NCBI GenBank assembly: GCA_022561525.1
Contig: JADFRB010000004.1
Coordinates: 1 to 15,883 of the forward strand
DNA from: Nitrospinota bacterium
Lineage (GTDB): Bacteria; Nitrospirota; Nitrospiria; Nitrospirales; UBA8639
Length of the DNA: 15,883 nucleotides
Direction: 5' to 3'
In this document: piece after piece, positions 1 to 7,449 of the stretch
Layout of the letters: each line of letters starts with the position of its first letter
Position numbering within the stretch: position 1 is the first letter of the stretch
Notes under the pieces: model-generated
What the model saw: the letters and a program-made list of their open reading frames with translations, nothing else
The model's database searches: none
What the model was told of the DNA's origin: nothing
Translations under genes and position numbers: made by a program

Positions 1-366
1 GGAGGCTTTGGCACGCGCACGCGCGGCTTCCGCCCGTTGAACTTGCAAGTCATAGTCTCGTGCATCAAGCACGGCGATCACTTGGCCCTGCCGAACTTTA
101 TCTCCCACTTTTACCAACAACCGTTGAAGTGTCCCTGATACTTTAAAACTTAACTTTGCTTCCAAACCGGCCTTGGCCGTTCCTGAAAAAGTGCGAACTT
201 GGTCGCTTCCTGTCAGAAAGACCAGTTGCGAGCGGACGGGCCTGATCAATTCTTCTGGTTCTACCTGAGGGGCTTCCCCACATCCCGCAAACATCACGCC
301 CACAATGACGCATCCGACAAGAAAGAACGTCCTCTTCAATTCAAAGCCCTTCGAGTCGTTATTCAT
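1..366 (-). CDS. Periplasmic adaptor (membrane fusion) lipoprotein of an RND-type efflux system, N-terminal part only
   Basis: The gene starts at 366 and runs off the left edge, leaving 122 residues. The N-terminus has a hydrophobic segment ending in a lipobox (VMFAGC, Cys29), so the mature protein should be lipid-anchored in the periplasm. After a short linker comes the HlyD/AcrA-type pattern: a beta-strand segment, then a half biotinyl-lipoyl domain (FKVSGTLQRLLVKVGDKVRQGQ, in pieces, about residues 74-96), then ALDARDYDLQVQRAEAARAR-like residues that begin the alpha-hairpin. Family knowledge: such adaptors bridge an inner-membrane RND pump and a TolC channel. The upstream neighbour on the same strand is a TolC fusion, which fits a tripartite exporter; the pump gene would be expected to the left of base 1. 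The start is the ATG just before the signal sequence; a weak GGAA lies upstream. The substrate cannot be told. Confidence 0.88.
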   Translation of the reverse strand, partial: MNNDSKGFELKRTFFLVGCVIVGVMFAGCGEAPQVEPEELIRPVRSQLVFLTGSDQVRTFSGTAKAGLEAKLSFKVSGTLQRLLVKVGDKVRQGQVIAVLDARDYDLQVQRAEAARARAKAS

Positions 367-390
367 ATTTTTTCCAATCGTGTGTTCGGA

Positions 391-484
391 ACGTATCTCG
401 TGAAGCGTATCTCGTAAAAGAGTTCTCTCAGAGTATCAATCGGATTTCGTATTTCTTACACGAGGTACGCTTCACGAGATACGT
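391..484. repeat. Long inverted repeat built from 7-base units, between the TolC fusion and the adaptor gene
   Basis: The left arm (391-416) and the reverse complement of the right arm (459-484) agree at 24 of 26 bases, including 19 identical bases in a row (acgtatctcgtgaagcgta). One of the two differences would be a G-U pair in RNA. The loop is about 42 bases. Each arm reads as consecutive heptads (acgtatc, tcgtgaa, gcgtatc, tcgtaaa). It starts 7 bases after the stop codon of the fusion gene and lies before the adaptor start, so a transcript across both genes would carry a large hairpin. It may attenuate or stabilise the message, or simply be a dispersed repeat. Related arrays occur at 8101-8191 and 9106-9162. 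Confidence 0.85.
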
Positions 485-490
485 TTCACC

Positions 491-2923
491 CTAAAATGGA
501 CTTATTGTCATATGTTTCGATGGCTTCACCCCAGCCTGTTTAAAAAATTCGGTGAGCCGGCCAAACCATGCGGTCCGTTCCTCTTTATACAAAAAATAAT
601 CGAATCGTCCGACGGCCCGATCAATATTCATCAGGTCGATCAAAAAATCATACACTGCATTGGCCGCCGATTCGTTGGCATTCAACGCGGCATTCTGGCT
701 ATTCAATAATTTAATAATATCAACGGCCCCGCGCGAGTATTGATCCACGACGAGTTCCAAATTCTTTCGCGACGCGTCCGCCGCCTCGCGGGAAAGCCGA
801 ATTCCGGGAAAGGACGCGGACGCTTGAAACAGGGCAGACCGGATGCGCTCTTCCACTCGCCCGATTGTCGCTTCACGCTCCAATCGAAATCGTCGCAAAT
901 CCTCTAAGGCTTTGCTCTCTGTGGCTTCTTTCCGCCCCCCGCTGAAAAGAGGAAAGGTTAATCCGAGGCCCACGGACCATTGCGTATTGTCCTGTCCCGA
1001 CCCTAAAGCAAGAGGAGGACCAGCTTGGCCTGCCCCATCGGAGACAAAACGTTGATCGACATCAGCCTGCAGTGAGACTTCCGGCGCCCAATAGGCACGT
1101 TGGGCATTCAGAACTGTTCGTTCCTGACCTGCAATCAGCGCATTGAGTCGTCTGATTTCCGGTGAAACATTGAGGCCTTCCTGAACTTGAAAATTTCGAA
1201 ACAGACCAAAGTGTCTGGGATTATCAATAAAGGCAAACAACCGATTGAGGTCTCCGAACAACAGGGGGTCCTCCAAACTCGCTTCCTCGGTCATAAAGGG
1301 TTCCTCAAGGGGACGATGCAAAATACGATTCAACGCCACGTTGGCCTGCTGTAATTGGGCTTGTACATTCAATACTGCACGCCGGCCATTCGCAATTTCA
1401 CTTTCCCACCGATAGACTTCATCCCGAGCCGCCGAACCGATGGACTCACGAACGCGCGCCAATTCGAGATTGGAGCGGGTCAACTTCAGATTGTCTTTTT
1501 GAATGCGGAGGGAGGTTTTCCCCCGCAACACATTCAAATACGACACGGCCGCCTCCTGAAGAATGTCCAATCGTAATTCGCTGCGTTCGGCTTCACGCGA
1601 GATCTGAGTTTTTTCCTGGACAGTGAAATCACTCCAGGCTTTGTCCGAGTACAACAATTGCGAAAACGTTCCGGTAGCCCGCATAGACCGTTCCGGATTC
1701 GCGCCAAAGCCTGCACTCGCTCGATCCTGATCAATCATGGTCGCACTACTTCCCATTTCAAATTGAGGCAGAAGTGCTGATCGCGCATTGCGGATAGTAG
1801 CCATTCCAGCCGCGACTCGCCGATCCGCGGCGGCCAGGTCGAGGTTGACCGACACCGCTTCCCGAACCACCGCATACAGCGACAGACGTCGTGTGACGAA
1901 TTCCACATCTTCATTGATAAGATCCGCTTCGGTCAGCACCCGAAATGTTGGCCAGGTTTCCACCGCGCGGGCTGTCGCCATGTTGATAGTCAGTCGCTCA
2001 GCTTCCGGCAAGAAAACTAGAAAACTTCCGGCATCTTCACCGAGCAAAATTCGATGAACATTAAGCGCCACACGGCGAGCCATTCGAAGCGTATTGGCCT
2101 CCGGCGCAATCGACGCTAACAGTCCAAGCTCCACTTCCTCTCGTCCATAGAGAGAAAAGCTCGGAAGTTTTCGGTCAATTAACCCCTGTGCCAGGGCTTG
2201 AAATTCAGACAACGGGAGGCGCAGAAGCGGTGTCACCAACACGGCTTCGGTCTCATCGGGAATGGCTGCCAAGGCTGGTTGAATATACGTCTCAACTGGC
2301 ACTGCGGTAATCTCTAAATTATTCGCCTTGGCGGCCCGTTGAATTTTCACCTGCAATTGCGGTAATGCTTCCATCACCACTTGATCCACAAAGAGTGTCA
2401 TTTTTGAAAATGGCAAAATTTCTTTAAACGCTTTGACCGCCCGCTCAAAGGAATGGGGCAAGGATAAATAATTGAGATTTCGAACACCCGATGTGCCCAG
2501 ACGGAAAGGCAATCCTTGTAATTCAATATCAATCACAAAGGGGGCCACAGCCGGTTTCGGAAGATACGGACGGCGACTGATATCATGGGAGGAAAGGACG
2601 CCCAACGCCAAAATGAGATCGATGCTCGGATCGGCCAGCAGAAAATCAACCGCTCTCTTTATTCTTTTGACCGACCAATTCCCATGCACGAATCTGTTTT
2701 TAGGAAAAATGACGTCGAATTCACCCCGCGTCAGCTCAAGAATTTCTTTCAGGAATAATTTGCTTTTCACGACCTTCCCCCATCCATAGTCTTGGTAGGG
2801 CCCATCCGCAACTATCCCAATCCTGACTTTGGGTAATCGGGATTTTGCAAAGGACGACTCCGAAAAAGAAGGACTCAAGGACAAGATGAGGGATATCAGG
2901 CAAACCCAAACACGGTTCAGCAT
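491..2923 (-). CDS. Fusion protein: ABC substrate-binding-like domain joined to a TolC-family outer membrane efflux channel
   Basis: This 810-residue protein has a signal peptide (residues 1-26, MLNRVWVCLISLILSL then a likely cut after SSFA). Residues about 32-335 resemble the periplasmic ABC_sub_bind family: an opening strand KVRIGIVADG, a DLILALGVLSS segment, EAVLVTPLLRLPLSEF, the SLYGREEVELGLLASI stretch, and the closing LTINMATARAVETWP with an ADLI end. Residues about 348-795 are a TolC/outer-membrane efflux protein with two repeats: VSVNLDLAAADRRVAAG and RSALLPQFEMG in the first, and RAYWAPEVSLQADV, LGLTFPLFSGG and YSRGAVDIIKLLNSQNA in the second. TolC proteins usually have about 450 residues, so the front domain is extra. 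The frame stays open upstream to 3124, but I chose the ATG at 2923 because it begins the signal peptide; its ribosome site is weak. The adaptor gene follows on the same strand. Inference: the front domain may sense or capture a ligand in the periplasm for export. Confidence 0.85.
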   Translation of the reverse strand: MLNRVWVCLISLILSLSPSFSESSFAKSRLPKVRIGIVADGPYQDYGWGKVVKSKLFLKEILELTRGEFDVIFPKNRFVHGNWSVKRIKRAVDFLLADPSIDLILALGVLSSHDISRRPYLPKPAVAPFVIDIELQGLPFRLGTSGVRNLNYLSLPHSFERAVKAFKEILPFSKMTLFVDQVVMEALPQLQVKIQRAAKANNLEITAVPVETYIQPALAAIPDETEAVLVTPLLRLPLSEFQALAQGLIDRKLPSFSLYGREEVELGLLASIAPEANTLRMARRVALNVHRILLGEDAGSFLVFLPEAERLTINMATARAVETWPTFRVLTEADLINEDVEFVTRRLSLYAVVREAVSVNLDLAAADRRVAAGMATIRNARSALLPQFEMGSSATMIDQDRASAGFGANPERSMRATGTFSQLLYSDKAWSDFTVQEKTQISREAERSELRLDILQEAAVSYLNVLRGKTSLRIQKDNLKLTRSNLELARVRESIGSAARDEVYRWESEIANGRRAVLNVQAQLQQANVALNRILHRPLEEPFMTEEASLEDPLLFGDLNRLFAFIDNPRHFGLFRNFQVQEGLNVSPEIRRLNALIAGQERTVLNAQRAYWAPEVSLQADVDQRFVSDGAGQAGPPLALGSGQDNTQWSVGLGLTFPLFSGGRKEATESKALEDLRRFRLEREATIGRVEERIRSALFQASASFPGIRLSREAADASRKNLELVVDQYSRGAVDIIKLLNSQNAALNANESAANAVYDFLIDLMNIDRAVGRFDYFLYKEERTAWFGRLTEFFKQAGVKPSKHMTISPF

Positions 2924-3232
2924 ATGCTTGGCTTTATGGCGTGTAGAAGAAATAGTGAAGCCCTCATAAACCACAACATTTGGTAGAGGGTCACGCAGGA
3001 GGATACTACCAATTGATGACCACCACCATAGCACGGGTCTATAAATCCAGCAAACCGTGGGGAGAAAATATCGTGGGACTTCGCCTTTTCCAAGGGAGGG
3101 ATGAAGCCGAATCCCACCCCACACGATTACGCGCAGAGCCTTAATTATTCACCATCGACGGGCCAATCACCTTTACGATAGCGTGACACAGGAAGTATTA
3201 CGGATTCCTCAGAGGAACCTGTCCAATTTTTG
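2924..3232. other. Intergenic region between pqiB and the TolC fusion
   Basis: No gene is supported in these 309 bases. Just past the pqiB stop, at about 3202-3219, lies a short near-palindrome (GGATTCCTC/AGAGGAACC) that could form a small hairpin. It lacks a U-tract in the minus direction, so it is at best a weak terminator for pqiB. The promoter of the fusion gene should be in this interval, but I see no convincing -35/-10 pair. Confidence 0.4.
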
Positions 3233-4948
3233 TTAATCTCGTTCCCCACCCTTTCCATGCACTAATGCTTCAGGGTGCCGCTCAAGATAGTCGGCCAGTC
3301 CGCGAATGGAGCGTGCCGCCGCGGCCAACTCCTCTAGCATGCCCGCCAGATTCACCACCATCGATGAGTTGGGATCGGCAATTTCCATCGCGTTGCGAGC
3401 AGCGCTCAACGTTTCCTCCGTGGTATCTGCCAATGACAACACTACTTGATCCAAGTCACGAGCCAGTTTCTGCACCTCATCAAGGGTTTGGCCTAATGAC
3501 GGACCACTCTCGCGTACTACTTGCTGAACATCCTTAATCGTTTCGTTCAAGGTCTGAACGGATTCGATCAATTCGGGAGAATTGGTGAAGCGATTAGCGC
3601 CTTCCAAGGTCTCCAGAAGTTCGTAGGCAATTTTATCGAGCGGGAGCCTCCTTATTTGAGCAAGGACATCGGTGACCGTTCTCCGAACTTCATCCATGGT
3701 AGCTGGGATGGTTGGAATTTCGGGGTATTTCCCCGTCAAGATCAACTTTTCCTTCGGAAGGTCAGGATAAAAATTCAGTTCTATAAATAATTGTCCTGTC
3801 AGCAAACTTCCCATTTGCAATTGTGCTTTGAGCCCACGCTCGACTAGCTCTTTAAGGACATTATATTTTTCTTTGTTTGGTCGGACCATTGGCGTCACCC
3901 GTTCGGGTTCCATCTCGAAGACGACCGGAACTCGAATCTCAAGGGTCTCCTCGTCAATCTCCACGGCGATGTCCGTGACTGAGCCCACTTTTATTCCTTG
4001 GAACTCAACCGGAGCTCCAACACTGAGTCCCCGCACTGAACCATCAAAGTACACGAGATAGGGTATCTTGCGTGTATACCTTGACTCGCCAAGGCTTTTA
4101 AAACTTTCGAACAGCTCGAAGATTGTTCCTTCCTTGCTCTGTTCCTTCACTCCCCCTGCAGTCACGGGAGTTTCGAAAGCCACGCCTCCAGCAAGGAGCT
4201 GCGCAAGGGACCCCATCTTCAGGTCAAGGCCCTCCGCACCAACAGATACCTCAAATCCGGTCTTTACCCAAAACCGGCTCGTGCTCACCACACGGCGGTC
4301 GTGTGGTGCATTGATAAAAATGTGGATGAGTACGCTCAGATCGTCCTCAGCCAGTTCATAGCTTAAAACCCGCCCCACTTGGATATCACGGAAGTAGACG
4401 GGGGAATCAACACCCAACGCACCCAGAGTATGTGCTCGCAACGTGTACTTTCTCCCTTTTTCACCCGCCGTCACACCCGGCTCCTTATCAAGACCCGTGA
4501 ACTCCAATGAAGGAGGCCCAGGTCTGGGGTCTACAGCGATATAGGCCCCGGACACCAATGTCTCTAAGCCTGAAATACCCCCCAACCCGATCTGCGGACG
4601 AACCACCCAGAATTGGGTGTTTTGGGTCAGGTGTTTCGCGGCAGACTTCGACATTTTGGCGGTAACATGAACCCCCGTGAGATCTTCCTTGAGCTCGACG
4701 GTCTCGATTTTGCCCACTTCCACCGCCTTGTATTTGATCTTGGTTTTTCCTGCCTCAAGGCCCGCACCATCTTTAAAGGTAATGGTAATGGTCGGGCCCG
4801 CCTCGGTGATCGTCTTATAGGCAAGCCAAGCGCCGATGAGGGCTGCGACCAGCGGGATAAGCCACACAATGGAAATACCTCGTCGTCTCTCCACTGCGGC
4901 TTCTGGCAACTCATCTAGTTGGGGTTGGTTCGGGGCATCATCACTCAT
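3233..4948 (-). CDS. pqiB: Intermembrane transport protein PqiB (three MCE domains)
   Basis: This 571-residue protein has a short cytoplasmic N-terminus, one membrane anchor (about 24-45, GISIVWLIPLVAALIGAWLA) and three MCE/MlaD domains at about 50-142, 165-260 and 293-395. Each domain shows the typical strand pattern (ITITFKDGAGLEAGKTKIKY; YFRDIQVGRVLSYEL; VEFQGIKVGSVTDI). A long helical, coiled-coil C-terminus (about 418-571) ends in ARSIRGLADYLERHPEALVH. In Escherichia coli PqiB, stacked MCE rings and the helical needle form a hydrophobic channel from inner to outer membrane that carries lipids; the length and layout here match. The start at 4948 has a clear GGAGG about 7 bases upstream and overlaps the pqiA2 stop as ATGA, which implies translational coupling. 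A start 8 codons further upstream is less likely. The lipoprotein partner PqiC is on the other strand at 6685. Confidence 0.95.
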   Translation of the reverse strand: MSDDAPNQPQLDELPEAAVERRRGISIVWLIPLVAALIGAWLAYKTITEAGPTITITFKDGAGLEAGKTKIKYKAVEVGKIETVELKEDLTGVHVTAKMSKSAAKHLTQNTQFWVVRPQIGLGGISGLETLVSGAYIAVDPRPGPPSLEFTGLDKEPGVTAGEKGRKYTLRAHTLGALGVDSPVYFRDIQVGRVLSYELAEDDLSVLIHIFINAPHDRRVVSTSRFWVKTGFEVSVGAEGLDLKMGSLAQLLAGGVAFETPVTAGGVKEQSKEGTIFELFESFKSLGESRYTRKIPYLVYFDGSVRGLSVGAPVEFQGIKVGSVTDIAVEIDEETLEIRVPVVFEMEPERVTPMVRPNKEKYNVLKELVERGLKAQLQMGSLLTGQLFIELNFYPDLPKEKLILTGKYPEIPTIPATMDEVRRTVTDVLAQIRRLPLDKIAYELLETLEGANRFTNSPELIESVQTLNETIKDVQQVVRESGPSLGQTLDEVQKLARDLDQVVLSLADTTEETLSAARNAMEIADPNSSMVVNLAGMLEELAAAARSIRGLADYLERHPEALVHGKGGERD

Positions 4949-5580
4949 CGTTTTTCCTCCATGGCATCCCAAATAAGTCTAGGGTCAAAGCTCATCGCCG
5001 CAAACATCGTAATGATGACGACCGCAGCAAAAGAGATCGCCCCGGCCCCAGGTTCAATCGTGGCGATCGAACCAAGTTTCACCAGTGCCGCAAGAATAGC
5101 AATCATGAAAATATCAAGCATCGACCATCGACCGATACCCTCAGTCACCCGATACAGGACAGTTCGATCCTTTGGACGCCACCTGGACTTTTTTTGAACC
5201 GAAATGAGCAAGCAGGTCACCGTGATGAGCTTTGCCATCGGGACGATAATACTTGCGAAAAAAACCAACAACGCTATCGGGTACATCTCCGCTTCAATGA
5301 GATGCTTCACTCCACTCATAATGGTATCCGGCGCGCCTTCCCCATACGAGATCACCGTCATAATCGGTAAGAGGTTGGCGGGAATATACAGGATATAGGC
5401 CGCCAGTGTCAGCGCCCATGTTCGAGCCAGGCTATTGGGCTTTCGATAGTGGAGTACTGCACCACACCGCGAACACACGGCATGGCATCCAACAGACAAG
5501 CGTCGCGCCATGCTTAACCGGTGACAGGTGTGACAGTTGAGAAGCGAAGCCCGAGCAGCGGTTGTCAAGACATCACTCAT
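4945..5580 (-). CDS. pqiA: PqiA-type inner membrane protein, second copy (single-domain)
   Basis: This 211-residue protein opens with a zinc-ribbon-like pair, CHTC (Cys16, Cys19) and CSRC (Cys36, Cys39), followed by four probable membrane helices at about 55-76, 98-126, 152-172 and 180-198. The GRWSMLDIFMIAILAALVKLG segment (in parts, about 150-170) is a PqiA hallmark. Escherichia coli PqiA is about 420 residues with two such domains in one chain; here each domain is a separate gene. The start at 5580 was chosen over one 8 codons upstream because it overlaps the pqiA1 stop as ATGA and has GGAAAG upstream. The stop in turn overlaps the pqiB start. Role by family: the inner-membrane part that is thought to load lipid into the PqiB channel. 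Confidence 0.92.
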   Translation of the reverse strand: MSDVLTTAARASLLNCHTCHRLSMARRLSVGCHAVCSRCGAVLHYRKPNSLARTWALTLAAYILYIPANLLPIMTVISYGEGAPDTIMSGVKHLIEAEMYPIALLVFFASIIVPMAKLITVTCLLISVQKKSRWRPKDRTVLYRVTEGIGRWSMLDIFMIAILAALVKLGSIATIEPGAGAISFAAVVIITMFAAMSFDPRLIWDAMEEKR

Positions 5581-6194
5581 TGCGCACTTTCCATCCTTTC
5601 CCACACTTCTTCCGCGTCTAAGGCCGAGTCTGCCAGAGCCACTACCACGATAAGAGCGGCAAAGGAGAAGAGGGATATCCCCAGAACAATTGTGGCTAAA
5701 TCAATGAGCTTGACATAGGCCACAATCACCCCGAGCATAAACACTTCCATCATGGCCCAAGGAGTGAGGGCCCCCACTAACCTGAATACTTCCTGCGCCC
5801 TCCATATTTTACGATTAAATTTCAAGGGTATGAGGACATACAGCGTCCCCAAAATCTTCAATAAAGGGAAAAAGACTCCTACTGCGATTACCAAAAAGGC
5901 CAATTGCCAAAATCCTTGGTGAAACAATTCAATTCCACCAGAGATAAGAAGGGTGACTTGCTCTCGGCCCTGAAGTTGAAAGGACATAAACGGAAAGACG
6001 TTTGCCAACACAAACAGGATCAGATTGGTCAGCGCGAGGATAAGGGTCCGTTCGAGACTGTCCGGTTTCTTCTGATACAAGACTGCCCCGCAGCGTGAGC
6101 ACGTTGCCCGTTCACCCTCACGCAAGGAATGCTTGCGATGTAGAAGGTCGCAATCATGGCACGCAATTAAGGAATGTGTAGAGACCATGTGCAT
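5577..6194 (-). CDS. pqiA: PqiA-type inner membrane protein, first copy (single-domain)
   Basis: This 205-residue protein has the same plan as its downstream neighbour: Cys pairs CHDC (Cys12, Cys15) and CSRC (Cys32, Cys35), and four likely membrane helices at about 50-72, 94-124, 143-165 and 168-190, with TPWAMMEVFMLGVIVAYVKL matching the conserved PqiA core. It is the first gene of pqiA1-pqiA2-pqiB. The frame is open to 6308, but the cysteine domain normally starts within about ten residues of the N-terminus, so I chose the ATG at 6194; a second ATG at 6188 is nearly as good. An AGGG sits about 9 bases before 6194. The longer form would add a charged stretch with no family match and would overlap the pqiB remnant on the other strand. 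Confidence 0.9.
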   Translation of the reverse strand: MHMVSTHSLIACHDCDLLHRKHSLREGERATCSRCGAVLYQKKPDSLERTLILALTNLILFVLANVFPFMSFQLQGREQVTLLISGGIELFHQGFWQLAFLVIAVGVFFPLLKILGTLYVLIPLKFNRKIWRAQEVFRLVGALTPWAMMEVFMLGVIVAYVKLIDLATIVLGISLFSFAALIVVVALADSALDAEEVWERMESAQ

Positions 6195-6204
6195 GGTAAT
6201 CAAC

Positions 6205-6234
6205 CCTGATTGGGATAACAGTCTTCTTATCAGG
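6205..6234 (-). promoter_or_regulatory. Possible hairpin over the ribosome site of pqiA1
   Basis: On the minus strand, CCTGAT (6234-6229) can pair with ATCAGG (6210-6205), and an alternative GATAA/TTATC pairing lies inside. The right arm includes most of the AGGG that should serve as ribosome site for the ATG at 6194, so the stem could hide it. The stem is only 6 base pairs with an 18-base loop, so this may be chance. Confidence 0.25.
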
Positions 6235-6293
6235 TTTTTGCTGAAAGTACGAGACCTATGTGTGCAAAAACACGTGTACTTGGTGTCAGCCGA

Positions 6294-6683
6294 ATGGCAC
6301 TTGAGCAAGCTGAGAAAACGCTGGCGATGAAGGAAGGCTCATCAGGAGAATTGGCAGCGAGTCTTCAGGATGCCTTCGAAGCTACACGAGCAGCGATGGA
6401 TCAAGCACAAGTGACACTTTCCTGACAAGAGGGCCCTGCTGTCCAGCTAATAGGAAACTTTCGAACGACCGCTGGCTCTGCTCAAACCACATTCAAGAAA
6501 GCCCTAGAAACCGTATCAACCGCGAAAGGAATCGTTGACGAAAACTCGACCTTACGGTATGAACTGCGGAATACCCTTGAAGAACTTTCCGCTGCCGCTC
6601 GCTCAATCCGACATATGGCCGAATACTTCGAGCGTTACCCTGAAGCGTTGATTCATGGCAAAGGAGAATCCAGAGAGAACTAA
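6294..6683 (+). pseudogene. Remnant of a second pqiB, C-terminal coiled-coil part, interrupted by an in-frame TGA
   Basis: Read on the plus strand from the ATG at 6294, one frame gives about 43 residues of helical sequence (ALEQAEKTLAMKEG; AASLQDAFEATRAAMDQAQ), a TGA at 6423-6425, then about 85 more ending at TAA 6681-6683. The end (NTLEELSAAARSIRHMAEYF, then ERYPEALIHGKG) closely matches the end of the intact PqiB at 3233 (EELAAAARSIRGLADYLERH, then PEALVHGKGG). The membrane anchor and all three MCE domains are missing, and the frame closes with a TAA at 6216. The remnant sits one base before the pqiC start, where a complete pqiB would be expected in a pqiA-pqiB-pqiC operon. I read it as a broken and partly deleted paralogue in opposite orientation to the working pqiAB genes. 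The sequence is diverged from the intact copy, so the duplication is old. Confidence 0.82.
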
Positions 6684-6684
6684 A

Positions 6685-7308
6685 ATGCAGAGAACATGTG
6701 AGTATTGGAAATCGATAGGCTTAATTTTAGTTTTTTTGACTCTTGGAGGATGTGGTGCCACTACCCAGCCTTCTAAGTTTTATCTGCTCAATTCTCTTTC
6801 TTCATCTGAAAAAGCCGTTTCCAACGTCCCCGCGGGAATGGCTATTGGAATAGGTCCAATCCATATTCCCGAATACGTGGATAGGCCGCAGATTGTGACA
6901 CGGATTAGTGAAAACGAACTCAACCTAGCGGAATTTCATAAATGGGCTGAACCGTTAAAAGACAATATCCCTCAAGTTCTGGCTGATAACCTTTCCGTAC
7001 TCATGAGAACCGTTCAGGTCAACATTTACCCCTGGAAACGATCAACCCCCATTGATTACCAGGTGACCATCGACATCACTCGTTTTGATACGTCTTCAGA
7101 TGCCGGAGCCCATCTAGTTGCCAGGTGGCAAGTGTTTGGGCATGACACTCGAAAAGCCCTGGCCGTGAAAAAGTCGCACTTGAAGGCTCCTCTTCAAGGT
7201 TCAGATTACCATTCTATTGTCTCTGCTTTGAATCAGACCCTTGCCGACTTGGGTCGAGCTATTGCGACCTCTATTGGCCAAGTGCACAAAAAATCAGAGA
7301 AACCGTAA
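6685..7308 (+). CDS. pqiC: PqiC-type outer membrane lipoprotein (ABC-type transport auxiliary family)
   Basis: This 207-residue protein has a signal sequence ending in the lipobox LTLGGC (Cys23). The mature part shows the PqiC/ABC_trans_aux pattern: SKFYLLNSL near the start, IGIGPIHIPEYVDRPQIVTR (about 58-77), EFHKWAEPLKDNIPQVLADN (about 86-105), then VNIYPW and YQVTIDITRFD. In Escherichia coli, PqiC is anchored in the outer membrane and meets the tip of the PqiB needle, completing the conduit. The ATG at 6685 was chosen over 6655: it puts the basic N-terminus directly before the hydrophobic segment, follows the TAA of the pqiB remnant by one base, and has GAGAG just upstream. The earlier start would lie inside the remnant. 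It probably serves the pqiA1-pqiA2-pqiB set on the other strand. Confidence 0.9.
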   Translation: MQRTCEYWKSIGLILVFLTLGGCGATTQPSKFYLLNSLSSSEKAVSNVPAGMAIGIGPIHIPEYVDRPQIVTRISENELNLAEFHKWAEPLKDNIPQVLADNLSVLMRTVQVNIYPWKRSTPIDYQVTIDITRFDTSSDAGAHLVARWQVFGHDTRKALAVKKSHLKAPLQGSDYHSIVSALNQTLADLGRAIATSIGQVHKKSEKP

Positions 7309-7449
7309 TTAGGATCTCGGGGTTCGTATCTCGTTCTTTCACAAAACTTGTCGCTCGTCGCTGTAAAAAAATGCGCAACGACAAACTGTTTTTCTCACGG
7401 ACAACCTGCGACTAGCCTTGAGCGACGATCCCTAATCTCGGACAGGCTC
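7309..7449. repeat. Convergent intergenic region with hairpin-forming repeats related to the heptad family
   Basis: pqiC (plus) and the isochorismatase-family gene (minus) end here, facing each other. The left side holds cgtatctcgt (7325-7334), identical to 10 bases in the repeat at 391-484. Further units such as tcgctcgtcgctg and gagcgacgatc face each other. The edges (attaggatctcg at about 7309 and ccctaatctcgg at about 7430) repeat in similar form. The repeat is less regular than the three clear examples, so membership in the family is tentative. Confidence 0.45.
7348..7393 (+). terminator. Candidate terminator downstream of pqiC
   Basis: TTGTCG (7348-7353) can pair with CGACAA (7379-7384), followed within 5 bases by a run of five T (7389-7393). 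On the opposite strand the loop gives a run of seven T, so the structure might end transcripts from both sides. The stem is short and the loop long. Confidence 0.35.

Noticed and set aside
391..484. CRISPR-like repeat
   Set aside because: The units are 7 bases without unique spacers, and the two arms are inverted, not direct; no cas genes are near.
2924..3124. A 67-residue N-terminal extension of the TolC fusion in the same open frame
   Set aside because: It would put the clear signal peptide in the middle of the protein, and it has no family-like sequence. The ATG at 2923 is preferred.
3202..3219. Terminator after pqiB
   Set aside because: The small palindrome lacks a U-tract in the direction of pqiB transcription, so it is only noted within the intergenic entry.
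6195..6308. A longer pqiA1 start at 6308
   Set aside because: The extra 38 residues have no match to PqiA proteins and overlap the pqiB remnant on the other strand; the zinc-ribbon domain begins properly from 6194.
6423..6425. TGA in the pqiB remnant, together with the two TGA codons of the transposase, as a sign of stop-codon recoding
   Set aside because: TGA ends pqiA1, pqiA2, xerC and hslV at the ATGA overlaps, so it is a normal stop here. The affected genes also carry deletions or frameshifts and are simply decayed.
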